Source of the DNA: Candidatus Poribacteria bacterium
Lineage (GTDB): Bacteria; Poribacteria; WGA-4E; WGA-3G
Reading direction: 5' to 3'
Assembly (NCBI GenBank): GCA_022825825.1
Contig: JAJDWA010000072.1
Location: 1-64,000, forward strand
DNA: 64,000 bases
Positions 26,272 through 36,143 of this stretch are shown piece by piece. The translations under genes and the position numbers were made by a program. The notes under the pieces were generated by a model that was given only the letters and a program-made list of their open reading frames with translations, was not told the DNA's origin and ran no database searches. Positions within the stretch are counted from its first letter, which is position 1. Each line of letters opens with the position of its first letter.

Positions 26272-27435
26272 CTATTCTCCTGAAATCTCAACAGTTGGTG
26301 GGTTGATGAAATCATGATACTTCTGTGCGACTTTACCCTCAGTGGCATCACCAGCATGAATAAGCACCCTGAACCGGAAGTGCATCTCTTCACCCTCTTT
26401 TAGAACATAGGAACCGTCTTTAGACGGATCACGTTCAAAAGTGCCGCTCCCAAAAATGTTGCTTCCCATTAAACCGTAGTTACGGACGTGCCAATACGTT
26501 GGATATCGGGGATTGACAACATGATCAAAGACAGCGATTCCAACGGATGTACCATCAACGACACCGGAATAATCGCACCAATTGGCACGTTTTCCCCAAG
26601 TTTCGCCTTCGTTGATACCGCCAAAAGCGTTCTCAATCTTTCCACCGTCTGATGCGTTCATTGACGGATGCACACGAATGCACATAATACCGCCCTCTTT
26701 AGTATCACCAAAGTGGACATCACCAGCGGAGGCGATAAAACTTAAATCAAGGTCAACGATAGCGGCATCTTCAGGCAGGTTGTAGATACGGAAATTCTGC
26801 TTATCCATCATCAACACTTCACCTTCTTTTGTTTCCCAGTTATTGTCAGTATATATCCTACTGACAACGGCACCACCGTGTTTTTGTGTAAAATTTTGGT
26901 GAACCACTCTGCCAGAATTGCTGCCTTCTCCCCACAAATCAACGTCATTGACTTCACCGTAAGCAACGTAGAGTGAGCGGTGATGGACGTGGTCTTTTGA
27001 GATGTCGCTCGTTTCACCACGCGTTACTTCACAGCCATTTGGTCCCAGGACAGGAAAGAAATAGGGACGAAACTGCGTTTTTCCGTAGCGAAACGTTGTA
27101 AAAGTTCTGCCATTGAGCGTGATGTCAATGGTTTCAGCGCTATCCTTTAATTCAATGCCTGCTTCGCCATCAACAGTGTCTTCTGAAAGCGTATAGGTGC
27201 GTGAGGCGCCAGCGGCGAGACCGTCAAGCACCCATGCTAAAGTGGTAGATGTGCCATCAGCATTCGCGTAGCATTGCGCAGAGATAACATCTCCGCTCTC
27301 TGAATCTGTTAGGATGACATCTTTGTCAGAAAATTTGCTAATTTCGGGATGGTCAACATTAACGACAACAGGACATCCATCCCGATTGTGGAAGCCTGCA
27401 TCAACGGTTAGCGTTAGGTCGTTCTGATTTGCCAT
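26272..27435 (-). CDS. PmoA/DUF6807 family protein
   Basis: 387 aa; AAGGAG four bases before the ATG. The core TFRYGKTQFRPYFFPVLGPN with DHVHHRSLYVAYGEVNDVDLW matches the PmoA/DUF6807 domain, a beta-sandwich annotated by an early link to methane oxygenase but found widely in sugar-related gene sets. An N-terminal domain (residues 1-110) is an unassigned beta-rich region. The neighbouring Gfo/Idh/MocA gene suggests joint action on a sugar derivative; this is inferred from position. Confidence 0.8.
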   Translation of the reverse strand: MANQNDLTLTVDAGFHNRDGCPVVVNVDHPEISKFSDKDVILTDSESGDVISAQCYANADGTSTTLAWVLDGLAAGASRTYTLSEDTVDGEAGIELKDSAETIDITLNGRTFTTFRYGKTQFRPYFFPVLGPNGCEVTRGETSDISKDHVHHRSLYVAYGEVNDVDLWGEGSNSGRVVHQNFTQKHGGAVVSRIYTDNNWETKEGEVLMMDKQNFRIYNLPEDAAIVDLDLSFIASAGDVHFGDTKEGGIMCIRVHPSMNASDGGKIENAFGGINEGETWGKRANWCDYSGVVDGTSVGIAVFDHVVNPRYPTYWHVRNYGLMGSNIFGSGTFERDPSKDGSYVLKEGEEMHFRFRVLIHAGDATEGKVAQKYHDFINPPTVEISGE

Positions 27436-27490
27436 AGATCTCCTTCATACGGTATTTTGAGTGATTACAGATTTGGTTACTGATAAGCGA

Positions 27491-27847
27491 TTATTCACTT
27501 TTGTCTGCACTCAGTTCAAGGATCGCTTCCTCTTCACTGTCGTAATTCTCAAAAACGGTTGCTAACCTTCCAAGGACGAGTAGGTTTCTGATATGCGCCC
27601 CTGCATTGACGAGTGCAGTGCGTCCTCCCTTACGTGTGATAGTAACATGCACGGAAACAAGTGTTCCTAAGCCGCTGCTATCCATTCGGGTAACCTCTTC
27701 AAGATTAAAAATGACCTTTGGTGAATCGAAGTGTTCCTCAAGCTCTTCATGGATTTGCTGTCTAATTTCAACGTTTGCTGCCCCGATCATGCGACCAGTG
27801 GGACGGATAACAATAACACCTTCTCTGTGACGTATTTCAGCTAACAT
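27491..27847 (-). CDS. STAS domain anti-sigma factor antagonist
   Basis: 118 aa; GAGGA upstream of the ATG. The sequence GVIVIRPTGRMIGAANVEIR, VIFNLEEVTRMDSSGLGTLV and LVNAGAHIRNLLVLGRL is the SpoIIAA-like STAS fold, with the phosphorylatable serine in MDSSGLG (S58 or nearby). Such proteins bind anti-sigma kinases of the RsbW type. No anti-sigma kinase or sigma gene is adjacent, so the partner must lie elsewhere. It may be monocistronic. Confidence 0.92.
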   Translation of the reverse strand: MLAEIRHREGVIVIRPTGRMIGAANVEIRQQIHEELEEHFDSPKVIFNLEEVTRMDSSGLGTLVSVHVTITRKGGRTALVNAGAHIRNLLVLGRLATVFENYDSEEEAILELSADKSE

Positions 27848-27999
27848 ATTTTTTCCTCATAGGTATTCCGCATTTAAATGCGGGATGTTTTTAGTGATAA
27901 TAAGTGTAACGCATTCAAGTGATTTTGTCAAGGATGTATGGATAAATATTCGTAAAGAAAGATTTGCTGAGAAGTTTTATAAATAATTCTTTACTGGCA

Positions 28000-29751
28000 T
28001 TAAACCGCTTCTGTAGAATTGGGGCTGTACTCTATCAATGCTGATTTGCCGATAATGGTAACTATACGCACTACTAATTCTGTTCCGTCCGCAGCGGTGA
28101 GACGTAAATCGTCTCCGAGAACGAAGTGAACTGGCTGTGGTTTTCCGCCGTTAATAGCGATGTTGGAAGCATATAAATAGGTACGGTCACGGGTATCGCG
28201 TATAGGATTCAAACGTCCAGCTAAACCTGGAATGTTTCCTGCTGCTTCGGGAAAAATTACTGAACCACCATCTTGAAAACTTTGCATTTCAAGGGCAAGT
28301 CCTCCTTTCTCTGGTATCCAGTTTTGTTCAAGGTGTGCAGCATAACTGGGTGCCGCTGCGAACACTGTCATCGGAAGGTGTGTCGTGTACAGATCAATCT
28401 GTGCTTTGCCATTTTCGTCTGTAGTTGCGTGTTTCCAAGTTTTATTCGGAAACAGGACCAACAATTCAATTCCTGATAAAGCAGAATCTTCGTGATGGCA
28501 GAGGATAACGGCGGTCGATGGTGTAGCATTTGTGTCTGCGGCAGGAATCGTAAGAATAAGCTCTGAATCATCAATTAGTTTATAATCAGGGATTTTTCCG
28601 CTCAATGCCTCTGTTTCACGAAAAATAATTGGCACCCCGTCTCCGCGTCTCTCCATGAAAAATTGTCGGTCTCCTGAGCCATGTACATTTTCAACAGACA
28701 TCCTTCCGAACATTGAGGCGAGTGCTTCATTTCGTGTTGATTGTCGTACATTCATGCTATCAATAGTCAAATTATTTGGCAAACCTCCGGGAGAGATAAT
28801 TTCAATACGATCAGAGAACATTGATATACGGATTCGGCTGCCGCGAATCGCGTAATCACGGTGAACGACAGCATTCACAATTGCTTCAAACAGTGCCTTT
28901 TCACTATATTGCGGTAGATCAGTTCGAGCTGGGTTCTTGTATGCACCAACGCGCATATTACGAACCGCGAAAGCAATCGCTTCTGTAATTTGTCGGTTAA
29001 GGGGGCCGGTAATTATCTGAGCATCTATCTGCCCAGATGCGCGGTCCTTGTCTCGATAACAGGTTGCGGCAATGCACGCATTAGGAAGCCATTCTTCAGG
29101 TGAACGGGTACATAAAAGGACACCTGCTACTGTTGCCCGCGTTACCCCATTTTCATCGTTAGTTAGGATCCCCATTTTCTCCAATGCTAATTCAGGATCG
29201 GCAGCTCCTTCAGCACTCAACAGTGGTTTCCAAAGGGATTCATCTAATGATCCAAAACCGGTTTCCGGGACATGTTGTTTGTCAAACCAATGAAAGCGGG
29301 ATTGGGCGCGCTTCTGCGCGAGGCGTAGCTGCTCATCACTTGTCATTTGGCGTTTTGTACTGCCAACTCGGTGGTAACCTCCTCCTGGGCTTTTGTGCAG
29401 TGCGTATCCTTGTGGCACTTCAATAAGGAGGAAAGGCTTACCTTCCTCTATTTCCTTGCGCAGGATAGTAGGATGTATTGGAGGTTTAATCTTGTCAAGG
29501 CACACCTCAACTAAGAACCTTTCCAGTTCGTCCATCTGCTTGCGCGACATACCTTGCAGACCGCTGTCATCAGCTACACCACACAGCATTATTCCACCTT
29601 TTGTATTAGCAAAGGCGGCAAGTTCGTCTGCGAGATCGTCACGACTGGGACTTTTTGGCTTGTTTCCAGAAAACACAATTTCCTTGAATTCCCAGTGGCT
29701 ATCTTCACCTAAACGTATGTGGCGTTTGATTTCTTCGTCGTTGAAATTCAT
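28000..29751 (-). CDS. AlbA_2/schlafen-like and GHKL ATPase domain protein
   Basis: 583 aa from the ATG at 29751, which has GGAGG six bases upstream; the extra 38 residues of the longer frame are not supported. Residues 1-150 form an AlbA_2 (schlafen-like) domain: EDSHWEFKEIVFSG, LADELAAFANTKGGIMLCGV. A GHKL-type ATPase region follows with YSEKALFEAIVNAVVHRDYA and ISPGGLPNNLT. The last 190 residues or so are a beta-rich extension (GSVIFPEAAGNIPGLAGRLN, TYLYASNIAINGGKPQPVHF) that recurs in related proteins. These proteins are annotated as transcriptional regulators or ATP-binding proteins; some occur in defence islands. No partner is nearby. Confidence 0.75.
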   Translation of the reverse strand: MNFNDEEIKRHIRLGEDSHWEFKEIVFSGNKPKSPSRDDLADELAAFANTKGGIMLCGVADDSGLQGMSRKQMDELERFLVEVCLDKIKPPIHPTILRKEIEEGKPFLLIEVPQGYALHKSPGGGYHRVGSTKRQMTSDEQLRLAQKRAQSRFHWFDKQHVPETGFGSLDESLWKPLLSAEGAADPELALEKMGILTNDENGVTRATVAGVLLCTRSPEEWLPNACIAATCYRDKDRASGQIDAQIITGPLNRQITEAIAFAVRNMRVGAYKNPARTDLPQYSEKALFEAIVNAVVHRDYAIRGSRIRISMFSDRIEIISPGGLPNNLTIDSMNVRQSTRNEALASMFGRMSVENVHGSGDRQFFMERRGDGVPIIFRETEALSGKIPDYKLIDDSELILTIPAADTNATPSTAVILCHHEDSALSGIELLVLFPNKTWKHATTDENGKAQIDLYTTHLPMTVFAAAPSYAAHLEQNWIPEKGGLALEMQSFQDGGSVIFPEAAGNIPGLAGRLNPIRDTRDRTYLYASNIAINGGKPQPVHFVLGDDLRLTAADGTELVVRIVTIIGKSALIEYSPNSTEAV

Positions 29752-30253
29752 GACACGCCTCCAAATCCAAACCTTGCAATTCTCACGGATGGCTTCATCT
29801 AACCATTTCACTTCTGTAACAACCCAGGTTATAGTAAAACCGATAATTACCTGAGGGGTGTGCATAATTATTTAGTGCTTCCACACAGACAGGAACGGAC
29901 TTCATGTCCACCGCCATTTGTCCCTGTCTCGCAAGCTGTCAGTTTGCGCACTCATAGGCACAATCTGTCCGAAGATTAAGTTATTAATTCGGTAATATTT
30001 ATTTTTTCCAATCCTGGCGAATCAGCGCCAAATGCGCTTTTTGGTATTTGGCCAAATCAATGCTGAATACGCCAAATCAAAGGCATTCAAACCATTGAGT
30101 TGGTGTCTTCTGCTGGATATGATTATGGAATTACCGAATCTATTTTTTATCTCCGGGCAGATTGTGCTACTTGAACTTGAGAACGGGCACAGGCGTGTGC
30201 GGACTACCTTTAAGCATATATTTAAATCGGAATTATCTATACACATCCCTCAA
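29752..30253. other. Intergenic region with palindromic repeats, no gene
   Basis: Two pieces stand out. One is a weak inverted repeat GACAGG/CCTGTC (29888-29928). The other, at 30021-30052, is a palindrome with arms GCCAAATGC and GTATTTGGC that is also found, slightly altered, at 63177-63207. An open frame on the plus strand crosses into the next gene but lacks any recognisable protein character. No terminator with a T-run was found for the ABC-F gene end. Confidence 0.4.
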
Positions 30254-31984
30254 TTAATTACTTCCTACCAAACGTTGCGCCTTCATTTTCCGCTTTCGCT
30301 TGGACTTAGACTTCGTCTGTTTCGGCGGTGGACTGCTTTGAACGTTTTTAAGCTGCTGATCCTGTTTAGCATCAACAACCTGTTTCTGTTGTTCTGCTTC
30401 ATATTCGGCGTAAGTGCCTTCAAAAAAGCGCGTTGTTTCTTCTTTTGCAACATCAAAAATTAACAATTTGGTTGCCAGACGGTTTAAGAGAAAACGGTCA
30501 TGGGAGATTATAAAAAGCGTAGCGGGATAATCTGCAAGCGCGTTTTCAAGTGCCTCGCGTGCTGGAATGTCCAGATGATTTGTCGGTTCATCAAGTAGAA
30601 AGACATTCGCCTTTTCCAATAGCAGCTTTGCCAATTGAACGCGACTCTGTTCACCACCACTCAAGTTTCCAATCCGTTTAAACACGTCATCACCGGAAAA
30701 TAGGAACTTCGCTAAAAAACTTCGCACTTCAAAAGGTGTCTGATCTGGACAAAGTGCCCAGATTTCATCCAGGATTTCATTATCCGGGTTAAGTCCTTCC
30801 AATTCTTGTGTATAATACCCAAGCCTGAGACCAGGACCGACCCAAAGGTTACCTTGTGTAGGTTGCTCCTGTCCTAAAATCATTCTGAAAAGTGTCGTTT
30901 TTCCGGATCCGTTCGGTCCTATAATTCCGATAACATCACCACGGTACACTTCAAAATTAAGATCTGTAAATAACACCTTATCGCCAAACTGTTTACTAAC
31001 ATTTTGGCATCGTAAAATGTCGTCTCCACCACGTGATCCGGGTGTAAAGTTGAGTTTTAACGTTGGTGCCTCCGACTTCGGTTTTTCAACTATCTCTAAT
31101 CTTTCCAGTTTTTTACGTCTTCCTTGTGCTTCACGAGTCCGCTGTCCTGCTATATTACGATCAATGAACTCCTTTTCCTGTGCAATAAATGCTTGCTGTA
31201 TTTTGAATGCGCGTCTGTCAACGAGTTGCTCAATATTCTTCATTTCTAAATACTTGGAATAGTTGCCTCGAAATATATTTATTTTGTGATCTGCAAGTTC
31301 CCACACTTTTCGAACGACTTTATCTAAAAAATATCTATCGTGCGAAACAACAAGAACGCCACTGTTGTATTCGGTATTGAGATAATTTTCCAGCCATTCG
31401 ATGCCATTGATGTCAAGATGATTCGTGGGTTCGTCGAGGAGCAATAGGTCAGGCTCTTCAAGAAGCAGTTTTGCTAACGTAGCCCTACTCTTTTGACCGC
31501 CACTCAAGACGCGGACTGGTAAATTGAAGTCCTGATCACTAAAACCTAATCCACCCAGGACTCGATTTATCTGATGCTCGTAGTCGTATCCACCCAGTCG
31601 TTCATGTTTCTCATGAATGCGCGCGTACTCCTGCAAGAGATGGGGGGCTTCCTGTGTTTCCATCTCCTCTGCTAACAGGAGCATTTTATCTTCAAGGGCA
31701 AGTCGTTCTTCAAAGACCGTGAGCATTTCCTGACGGAGCGTGCAGTCCCGTTCCAACTCAGGTTCTTGACTTAGGTATCCAATACGGCGGCCCTTTGCTA
31801 AAACGACGTCCCCTTTGAAATCGGTCAGCATGCCGCTTATAATTTTTAGTAAAGTTGTTTTCCCGCATCCGTTACGACCAATCAACCCTATCCTATCTCC
31901 AGGTGCAATTGCGACTGAAATATCATCCAGAATTATGTCTGGGTCATAACGTTTTGTGACATTGGTTATTGTTACTAAGGACAT
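30254..31984 (-). CDS. ABC-F family ATPase (Uup/EttA-like)
   Basis: 576 aa, two ABC domains and no membrane part, which defines the ABC-F class of ribosome-associated ATPases. Domain 1: Walker A GRNGCGKTTL, signature LSGGQKSRATLAKLLL, Walker B LLLLDEPTNHLD, and the H-loop VVSHDRYFLDKV. A linker rich in charge (RNIAGQRTREAQGRRKKLER) follows. Domain 2: GPNGSGKTTLF, LSGGEQSRVQLAKLLL and VFLLDEPTNHLD. The C-terminus is a short coiled, very basic tail (KQTKSKSKRKRKMKAQ) that may bind rRNA or DNA, as in Uup. The start has only a weak ribosome binding site. Confidence 0.92.
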   Translation of the reverse strand: MSLVTITNVTKRYDPDIILDDISVAIAPGDRIGLIGRNGCGKTTLLKIISGMLTDFKGDVVLAKGRRIGYLSQEPELERDCTLRQEMLTVFEERLALEDKMLLLAEEMETQEAPHLLQEYARIHEKHERLGGYDYEHQINRVLGGLGFSDQDFNLPVRVLSGGQKSRATLAKLLLEEPDLLLLDEPTNHLDINGIEWLENYLNTEYNSGVLVVSHDRYFLDKVVRKVWELADHKINIFRGNYSKYLEMKNIEQLVDRRAFKIQQAFIAQEKEFIDRNIAGQRTREAQGRRKKLERLEIVEKPKSEAPTLKLNFTPGSRGGDDILRCQNVSKQFGDKVLFTDLNFEVYRGDVIGIIGPNGSGKTTLFRMILGQEQPTQGNLWVGPGLRLGYYTQELEGLNPDNEILDEIWALCPDQTPFEVRSFLAKFLFSGDDVFKRIGNLSGGEQSRVQLAKLLLEKANVFLLDEPTNHLDIPAREALENALADYPATLFIISHDRFLLNRLATKLLIFDVAKEETTRFFEGTYAEYEAEQQKQVVDAKQDQQLKNVQSSPPPKQTKSKSKRKRKMKAQRLVGSN

Positions 31985-32053
31985 AATATTTTAGGTGTAG
32001 ACTATCTGCTCATTACAAATATGTTTATTATACTGCTTGTTACAGATATGTTA

Positions 32054-32980
32054 TTATAGATGGAGTGATTGCCAATTTGCGCTGCGGTTAATCATCTCGT
32101 GATACGTTTCGGCACTTCGCGCATCGGGATGGCGGACATTGAACTGTCTAAATCGCCAGAACGCTATAGCCAATGCTGCATAGTGAACAAAACAATCTAA
32201 ACTGTCCCATTCTTTATCTGTCAAAGGGCGTAATGCATTATAAGAATCCAAAAAACTGTGGACCAAAGTAATATCCAACTGATGTTGTGTTGTATAACAA
32301 CAGCCAATTATCGTCATTCCGACATCAATTAACAATATATCATGACACCCTTCCTCAAAGTCAAGGATTGCTACCATTTGATCACCATCAAAAAGGGTGT
32401 TATCTAAAAATAGATCTCCGTGCAAAAGTCCTATAGGAAGGGGTTTGTCCAATTCAGGTTTTATCCATTCAAGTTCCGATTTTAGCCACATAATAAACGG
32501 ATGTGTGGCAAATTGTGTGTTTTTGACCTCTTTCAGAAAAGGTATTATTTGTGCAATCCCCATCGGAAAACATGGAAGTTCTACAAGTGGAGAGATGCGA
32601 TGTAACTTTGCTAATGCTTCCCCAATTTGTGTCAACACGCGTTGTGATGGCCGTGGTGTTTCTCCTTCCAAAAACGGATAGATCATCACGCGATAGTTTG
32701 GTGTTTCGAAAAGCGCCTCACCGTTTTTTTGTAAAATCGGGAACACTGTCGGGTAGGCGTGTTGACGAAGATGTTCCAACAGTTCAATTTGCTTATGCAG
32801 TTCTGCTGGATTTTTCTCATCACATATTTTTAGCAGAAACGTGCCATCTGTTGTTGTCAACTTAAAGTTACTATTTCCAAATCCGCCTGGAATTTCCTCA
32901 AGCTTCACAGGTGTACCGATTGTGTAATGTGAGACTATGTCCGCGATTTCTTCAGGTGAAAGGGTTGTATAGCGCGCCAT
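32054..32980 (-). CDS. Homoserine kinase II-like (APH family) phosphotransferase
   Basis: 308 aa. Kinase-like APH fold: NFKLTTTDGTFLLKICDEK with the ATP-binding lysine, VMIYPFLEGETPR (hinge), catalytic loop LLHGDLFLDNTLFDG and the metal-binding DFEEGCHDILLIDVG. The overall pattern, with IPGGFGNSNFKL at the start, fits ThrB type 2 homoserine kinase better than antibiotic kinases, so threonine synthesis is the favoured role. No thrC or hom gene is beside it. The start follows the upstream TPR lipoprotein stop by 6 bp, so the two are likely translated together. Confidence 0.8.
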   Translation of the reverse strand: MARYTTLSPEEIADIVSHYTIGTPVKLEEIPGGFGNSNFKLTTTDGTFLLKICDEKNPAELHKQIELLEHLRQHAYPTVFPILQKNGEALFETPNYRVMIYPFLEGETPRPSQRVLTQIGEALAKLHRISPLVELPCFPMGIAQIIPFLKEVKNTQFATHPFIMWLKSELEWIKPELDKPLPIGLLHGDLFLDNTLFDGDQMVAILDFEEGCHDILLIDVGMTIIGCCYTTQHQLDITLVHSFLDSYNALRPLTDKEWDSLDCFVHYAALAIAFWRFRQFNVRHPDARSAETYHEMINRSANWQSLHL

Positions 32981-32986
32981 GTGATG

Positions 32987-33511
32987 TCACTGTTTCGGTT
33001 CAGAGGTTTGGACCAACGCTTTGTATTCAGGTAAGTCTCGAATTTTATCAAATGCAGGTTCTGTTTCCGCGTCGGAAAGTACTCCTTTGTCTACCCGAAT
33101 TGCCTGACGTAAAGATGCTATTGATTTTTCAATATCAGCAGTAACTTGCGAACCGTCTGTCCTCAGAGAATAGGCAACTGCGAGGTTATAATGTGCCTTC
33201 GCGAAATCTACATCCAGTTGTGTCGCTCGTTCCCACGCCCGGATAGCTTGTTCAACGTCACCCATGTTCCCATACACTGCACCGAGATTAAAATAAGGAA
33301 TTGCCCATCCCGGTTCATTCTGAATTGCCAACTTAAACTCCGTGACAGCTTGTGCAAGATCGCCCTGTTTGGCATACGCTAAACCCCAATTGTAGTGAGA
33401 TCGTGCTGCCTTATTCGGTTCAACAACATCTGTGGTTTGCGAATACGGAATGCTTTTAAGCCCACATCCGGTCAGCAATACTGTTAAGCAGAATATTAGA
33501 AACGGTTTCAT
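32987..33511 (-). CDS. TPR repeat lipoprotein
   Basis: 174 aa with a lipoprotein signal (FLIFCLTVLLTGC; cysteine at residue 16). Three TPR units are visible: AARSHYNWGLAYAKQGDLAQ, WAIPYFNLGAVYGNMGDVEQ and FAKAHYNLAVAYSL, followed by a helical end with FDKIRDLPEYKALV. GGAGAG precedes the ATG. It is probably an envelope scaffold protein. Translation appears coupled to the homoserine kinase-like gene downstream, a pairing with no obvious metabolic logic. Confidence 0.85.
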   Translation of the reverse strand: MKPFLIFCLTVLLTGCGLKSIPYSQTTDVVEPNKAARSHYNWGLAYAKQGDLAQAVTEFKLAIQNEPGWAIPYFNLGAVYGNMGDVEQAIRAWERATQLDVDFAKAHYNLAVAYSLRTDGSQVTADIEKSIASLRQAIRVDKGVLSDAETEPAFDKIRDLPEYKALVQTSEPKQ

Positions 33512-33607
33512 TTTCTCTCTCCACGTCTTTTTATCATACTTTACCCGAATTCAGGTTGTTAGTCAACTGGTTTATGCTACACAGCACATTTGTCTTTCAA
33601 TATTTGT

Positions 33608-35410
33608 TTATTTAGACGGTACATTCCACAGAAAAACAGTGCCAGAGTTGTAACCAATTCTGCCAAAACCACCACTTACACTTGCAAGTGTTTTCCCATC
33701 CGGTGCAAACGTTAGGACGCTAACATAATCTCCATGTCCTTTGTACGTTGTGAGAAGGTGTCCAGTGGCAAACTCCCACAGATGAATTTTTCCGCTTGTA
33801 TCTCCACTTGCGAGAATTTTGCCATCTGGCGAGAATGCCAACTTACAAACAGCATATTCATGCTTGAGTGTTGTAATGTGGCGTTTCGTAGTAATATCCC
33901 AGAAATAAATTGTCTTATTCCGACCTCCAGCCGCAAGTGTTTTTCCATCAGGTGCAAATGCCAACGCATAAACATCGAATCTCTGCAAACGTAATGTTTC
34001 TAAAAATCCATTTATCATACCTTTCGGGGTTTTGAGCGTGAAATGTTTATCAGTTTGTGTATTCCACAAACGTACGGCACTTCCTATACTAACCGCCAGA
34101 ATTTTACCATCAGGTGTTAACGCCAATACACTAACGCGACTCTTAACCTTTGTATACGTATTCACATGTTTTTGATTAAGAACATCCCATGTTTCAATCC
34201 CTTTGTTTGTCCGAATAGCCATTTTTTCACCGTTTTCGGAAAACACGCTTGTGTTCTGGCGACTTAGGACTGTTCCATCATCAAATGCGCTATAGGAATC
34301 GTTGCGGGAAATGTTTGTGACAGTAAAAACATCAATCTGTTCTCCAGTGGAAACATCCCATACTTTAATTTCATTTTCAGTTTTACTAATCTCACTCTCA
34401 CTGATAAGGGTTTCGTTTTCGTTATTTTTAGCAAAAACTAAGCTACTGATATAATTGGTTTTGATTGTATTACGTTTTCTCCCATTGTTTAAATCCCAGA
34501 ATTGGATGTTTCCTGCAGCATCCCCACTTGCGAGTGTTTCGCCATCGTGCGAAAACGCTAATGCTGTGAACGGTTTCGCATAACCTGTGGAAAGTGCTCG
34601 GAGCCGATTGGTATTTTTCGTTTCCCACAAAGCAACTGTACCGTTTTTATGTGCGGTGGTAAGGATTGTGCCATCATGGGATAACAAAAAACGTTCTGGA
34701 GAAGTTTCTAACCATTCTATAATTTGACTATGTGTTATGGTTTCACGTTGTGTGGTGATGTCCCATATCTTATACCCGCTGCTATCTATAATAGCAAGTG
34801 TTTTTCCATCACCTGAAAATCTTATTTTCACATCTTGAAATTCAGCGATTTTACGACGTGAAGGGATGTCCCATAACACATGATCGCTGCCCTTAGAAAT
34901 AGCAACCGTTTTGCCGTCACCTGAAAAAGTTATGTCTAATCCCCATTGAAGAAGTGCAAGTTGCTCACCTGTGTTTACATCCCAAATTTCTATGGGGCCT
35001 CCCTGCCCTTCCCATCCATCCCAACGTGCGCGTCGGTAGTCAGCACTACTCACGAGCGTTTTACCATCAGGTGCGAAATATAGGGTATTTATCCATTTTA
35101 TATAAGGTCCTCCATCCTTAACATCAGGATCGGGATGATATGGTCGTAAAGATTGAATAGGTAAAGATGTACTATCATCTGTACGCGATATAAGTGTCCT
35201 TATCTGGTTATGGGTTTTTGCATCTCGGATACTAATTGTCCCATCCTTAGTGCCAACACAAAAAATAACATCACCCGTATGGTCGGCATAGAAATCTACC
35301 GCAAGGTTCCAATTTTTATATTTTCTCGGTTGAGTTTGGGTAAATTTGGGTCGAAAGCGATTAACTGTTCTCCGTTTGTGGCATTCCAAAACAAAATTGC
35401 ACCTTGCCAA
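33608..35410 (-). pseudogene. WD40 repeat protein, 3' part of a frameshifted gene
   Basis: A long frame with at least ten WD40 blades: repeated FSPDGKILASGDTSGKIHLW, FAPDGKTLAAGGRNKTIYFW, FSHDGETLASGDAAGNIQFW. Its first 27 codons or so are out of frame with the protein homology, which only begins at NWNLAVDFYADHTG. The true N-terminus is encoded in another frame at 35296-35847. The shift lies near the A5 run (minus strand) at 35313-35317. One missing A in the run would join the frames. Either the gene is broken, or the assembly has an indel error. The complete protein would be a secreted beta-propeller of about 750 aa. Confidence 0.8.
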
Positions 35411-35847
35411 TTCTGGCCTATGAGGATTTTACTATCAGGCGAAAACTTCAAAGATTCGAAAGGCCCGTCAGGCGTATCAAATTTCAGTCCGTTTTCACCA
35501 GTGTCGGTGTTCCAGAGTCGGATTGTCTTGTCATACGCGCTGAGGGCGAGCGTCTTGCTATCCGGTGAAAATGCTATCTGAGAAACATTTTGTGGGTAAA
35601 ATTTTATCAGTGGCGTAATTTGTGCCCTCACGCTGACATCATAAAGCCATATCCCTGCAGAAGTGGATATTACCAACCTATTGTTGTCCGGAGACAATTG
35701 CATGTCTCTTATTACACCTTTCCCGAGACATGCTTTGGCACCCTCGGGTAGATTCAATTGGGTATAATCTTGTGCAAAGGTGTTCGGTAGAAATAGTGTT
35801 AAAAGAAGAAGTAGTGTTAAAAATGTGGAAAATAGTTTACATTTCAT
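35296..35847 (-). pseudogene. WD40 repeat protein, 5' part of the frameshifted gene
   Basis: From the ATG at 35847 this frame gives a signal peptide (LFSTFLTLLLLLTLFLPNTFA), then LNLPEGAKACLGKGVIRDMQ and three WD40 units (LSPDNNRLVISTSAGIWLYD, FSPDSKTLALSAYDKTIRLW, FSPDSKILIGQNWQGAILFW). It stops at 35296 just after the frameshift near 35313-35317, beyond which the homology continues in the frame of 33608-35410. The ATG overlaps the stop of the preceding truncated WD40 gene (ATGA), so both are in one transcript. Confidence 0.8.
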
Positions 35848-36143
35848 TGCTTCGGATTCCTTTTTGTTATATTTGTGGTAGGGGCCCATAGCAGCACCGT
35901 GCCATCCCAACTCCCACTTGCGAGCGTCTTCCCATCCGGACTGAATGCGATGCTTGTGACAGCATCTGTATGCTTCGCGAGCAGCGCAATCTCTTGATAC
36001 GTTTCAGTATCATATATCCAAATGCCGATGCTACTTGCAACTGCAAGGACAGTGCTGTCAGGAGAAAACTGAATCTGATAGATGATACCTTTTCCGAAAC
36101 GTGCTTTAGCACCTTCGGGTAAATGTGTTAGAGCGTATCTCAT
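35844..36143 (-). CDS. Truncated WD40 repeat protein
   Basis: 99 aa that begin THLPEGAKARFGKGIIYQIQ, clearly parallel to LNLPEGAKACLGKGVIRDMQ in the next gene, and contain two WD40 units (FSPDSTVLAVASSIGIWIYD, FSPDGKTLASGSWDGTVLLW). It lacks the signal peptide and any further blades. Its ATG (36143) lies inside a 14-bp inverted repeat that borders a palindrome-rich block, suggesting that the true 5' end was replaced by the insertion. No ribosome binding site is visible, so it may be a non-functional remnant. The end overlaps the next WD40 start by 4 bp. Confidence 0.55.
   Translation of the reverse strand: MRYALTHLPEGAKARFGKGIIYQIQFSPDSTVLAVASSIGIWIYDTETYQEIALLAKHTDAVTSIAFSPDGKTLASGSWDGTVLLWAPTTNITKRNPKQ

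Noticed and set aside
30032..30463. 143-codon plus-strand frame overlapping the end of the ABC-F gene
   Set aside because: Half of it is antisense to the ABC-F gene and the remainder has no recognisable character or ribosome binding site.
32054..32980. Antibiotic phosphotransferase
   Set aside because: The kinase shares the APH fold, but its N-terminal and catalytic loop sequence fit homoserine kinase type II better.
35296..35420. Programmed ribosomal frameshift in the WD40 gene
   Set aside because: The A5 run does not form a classical slippery heptamer in the reading frame and no downstream stimulator is evident; a simple indel or sequence error is more likely.
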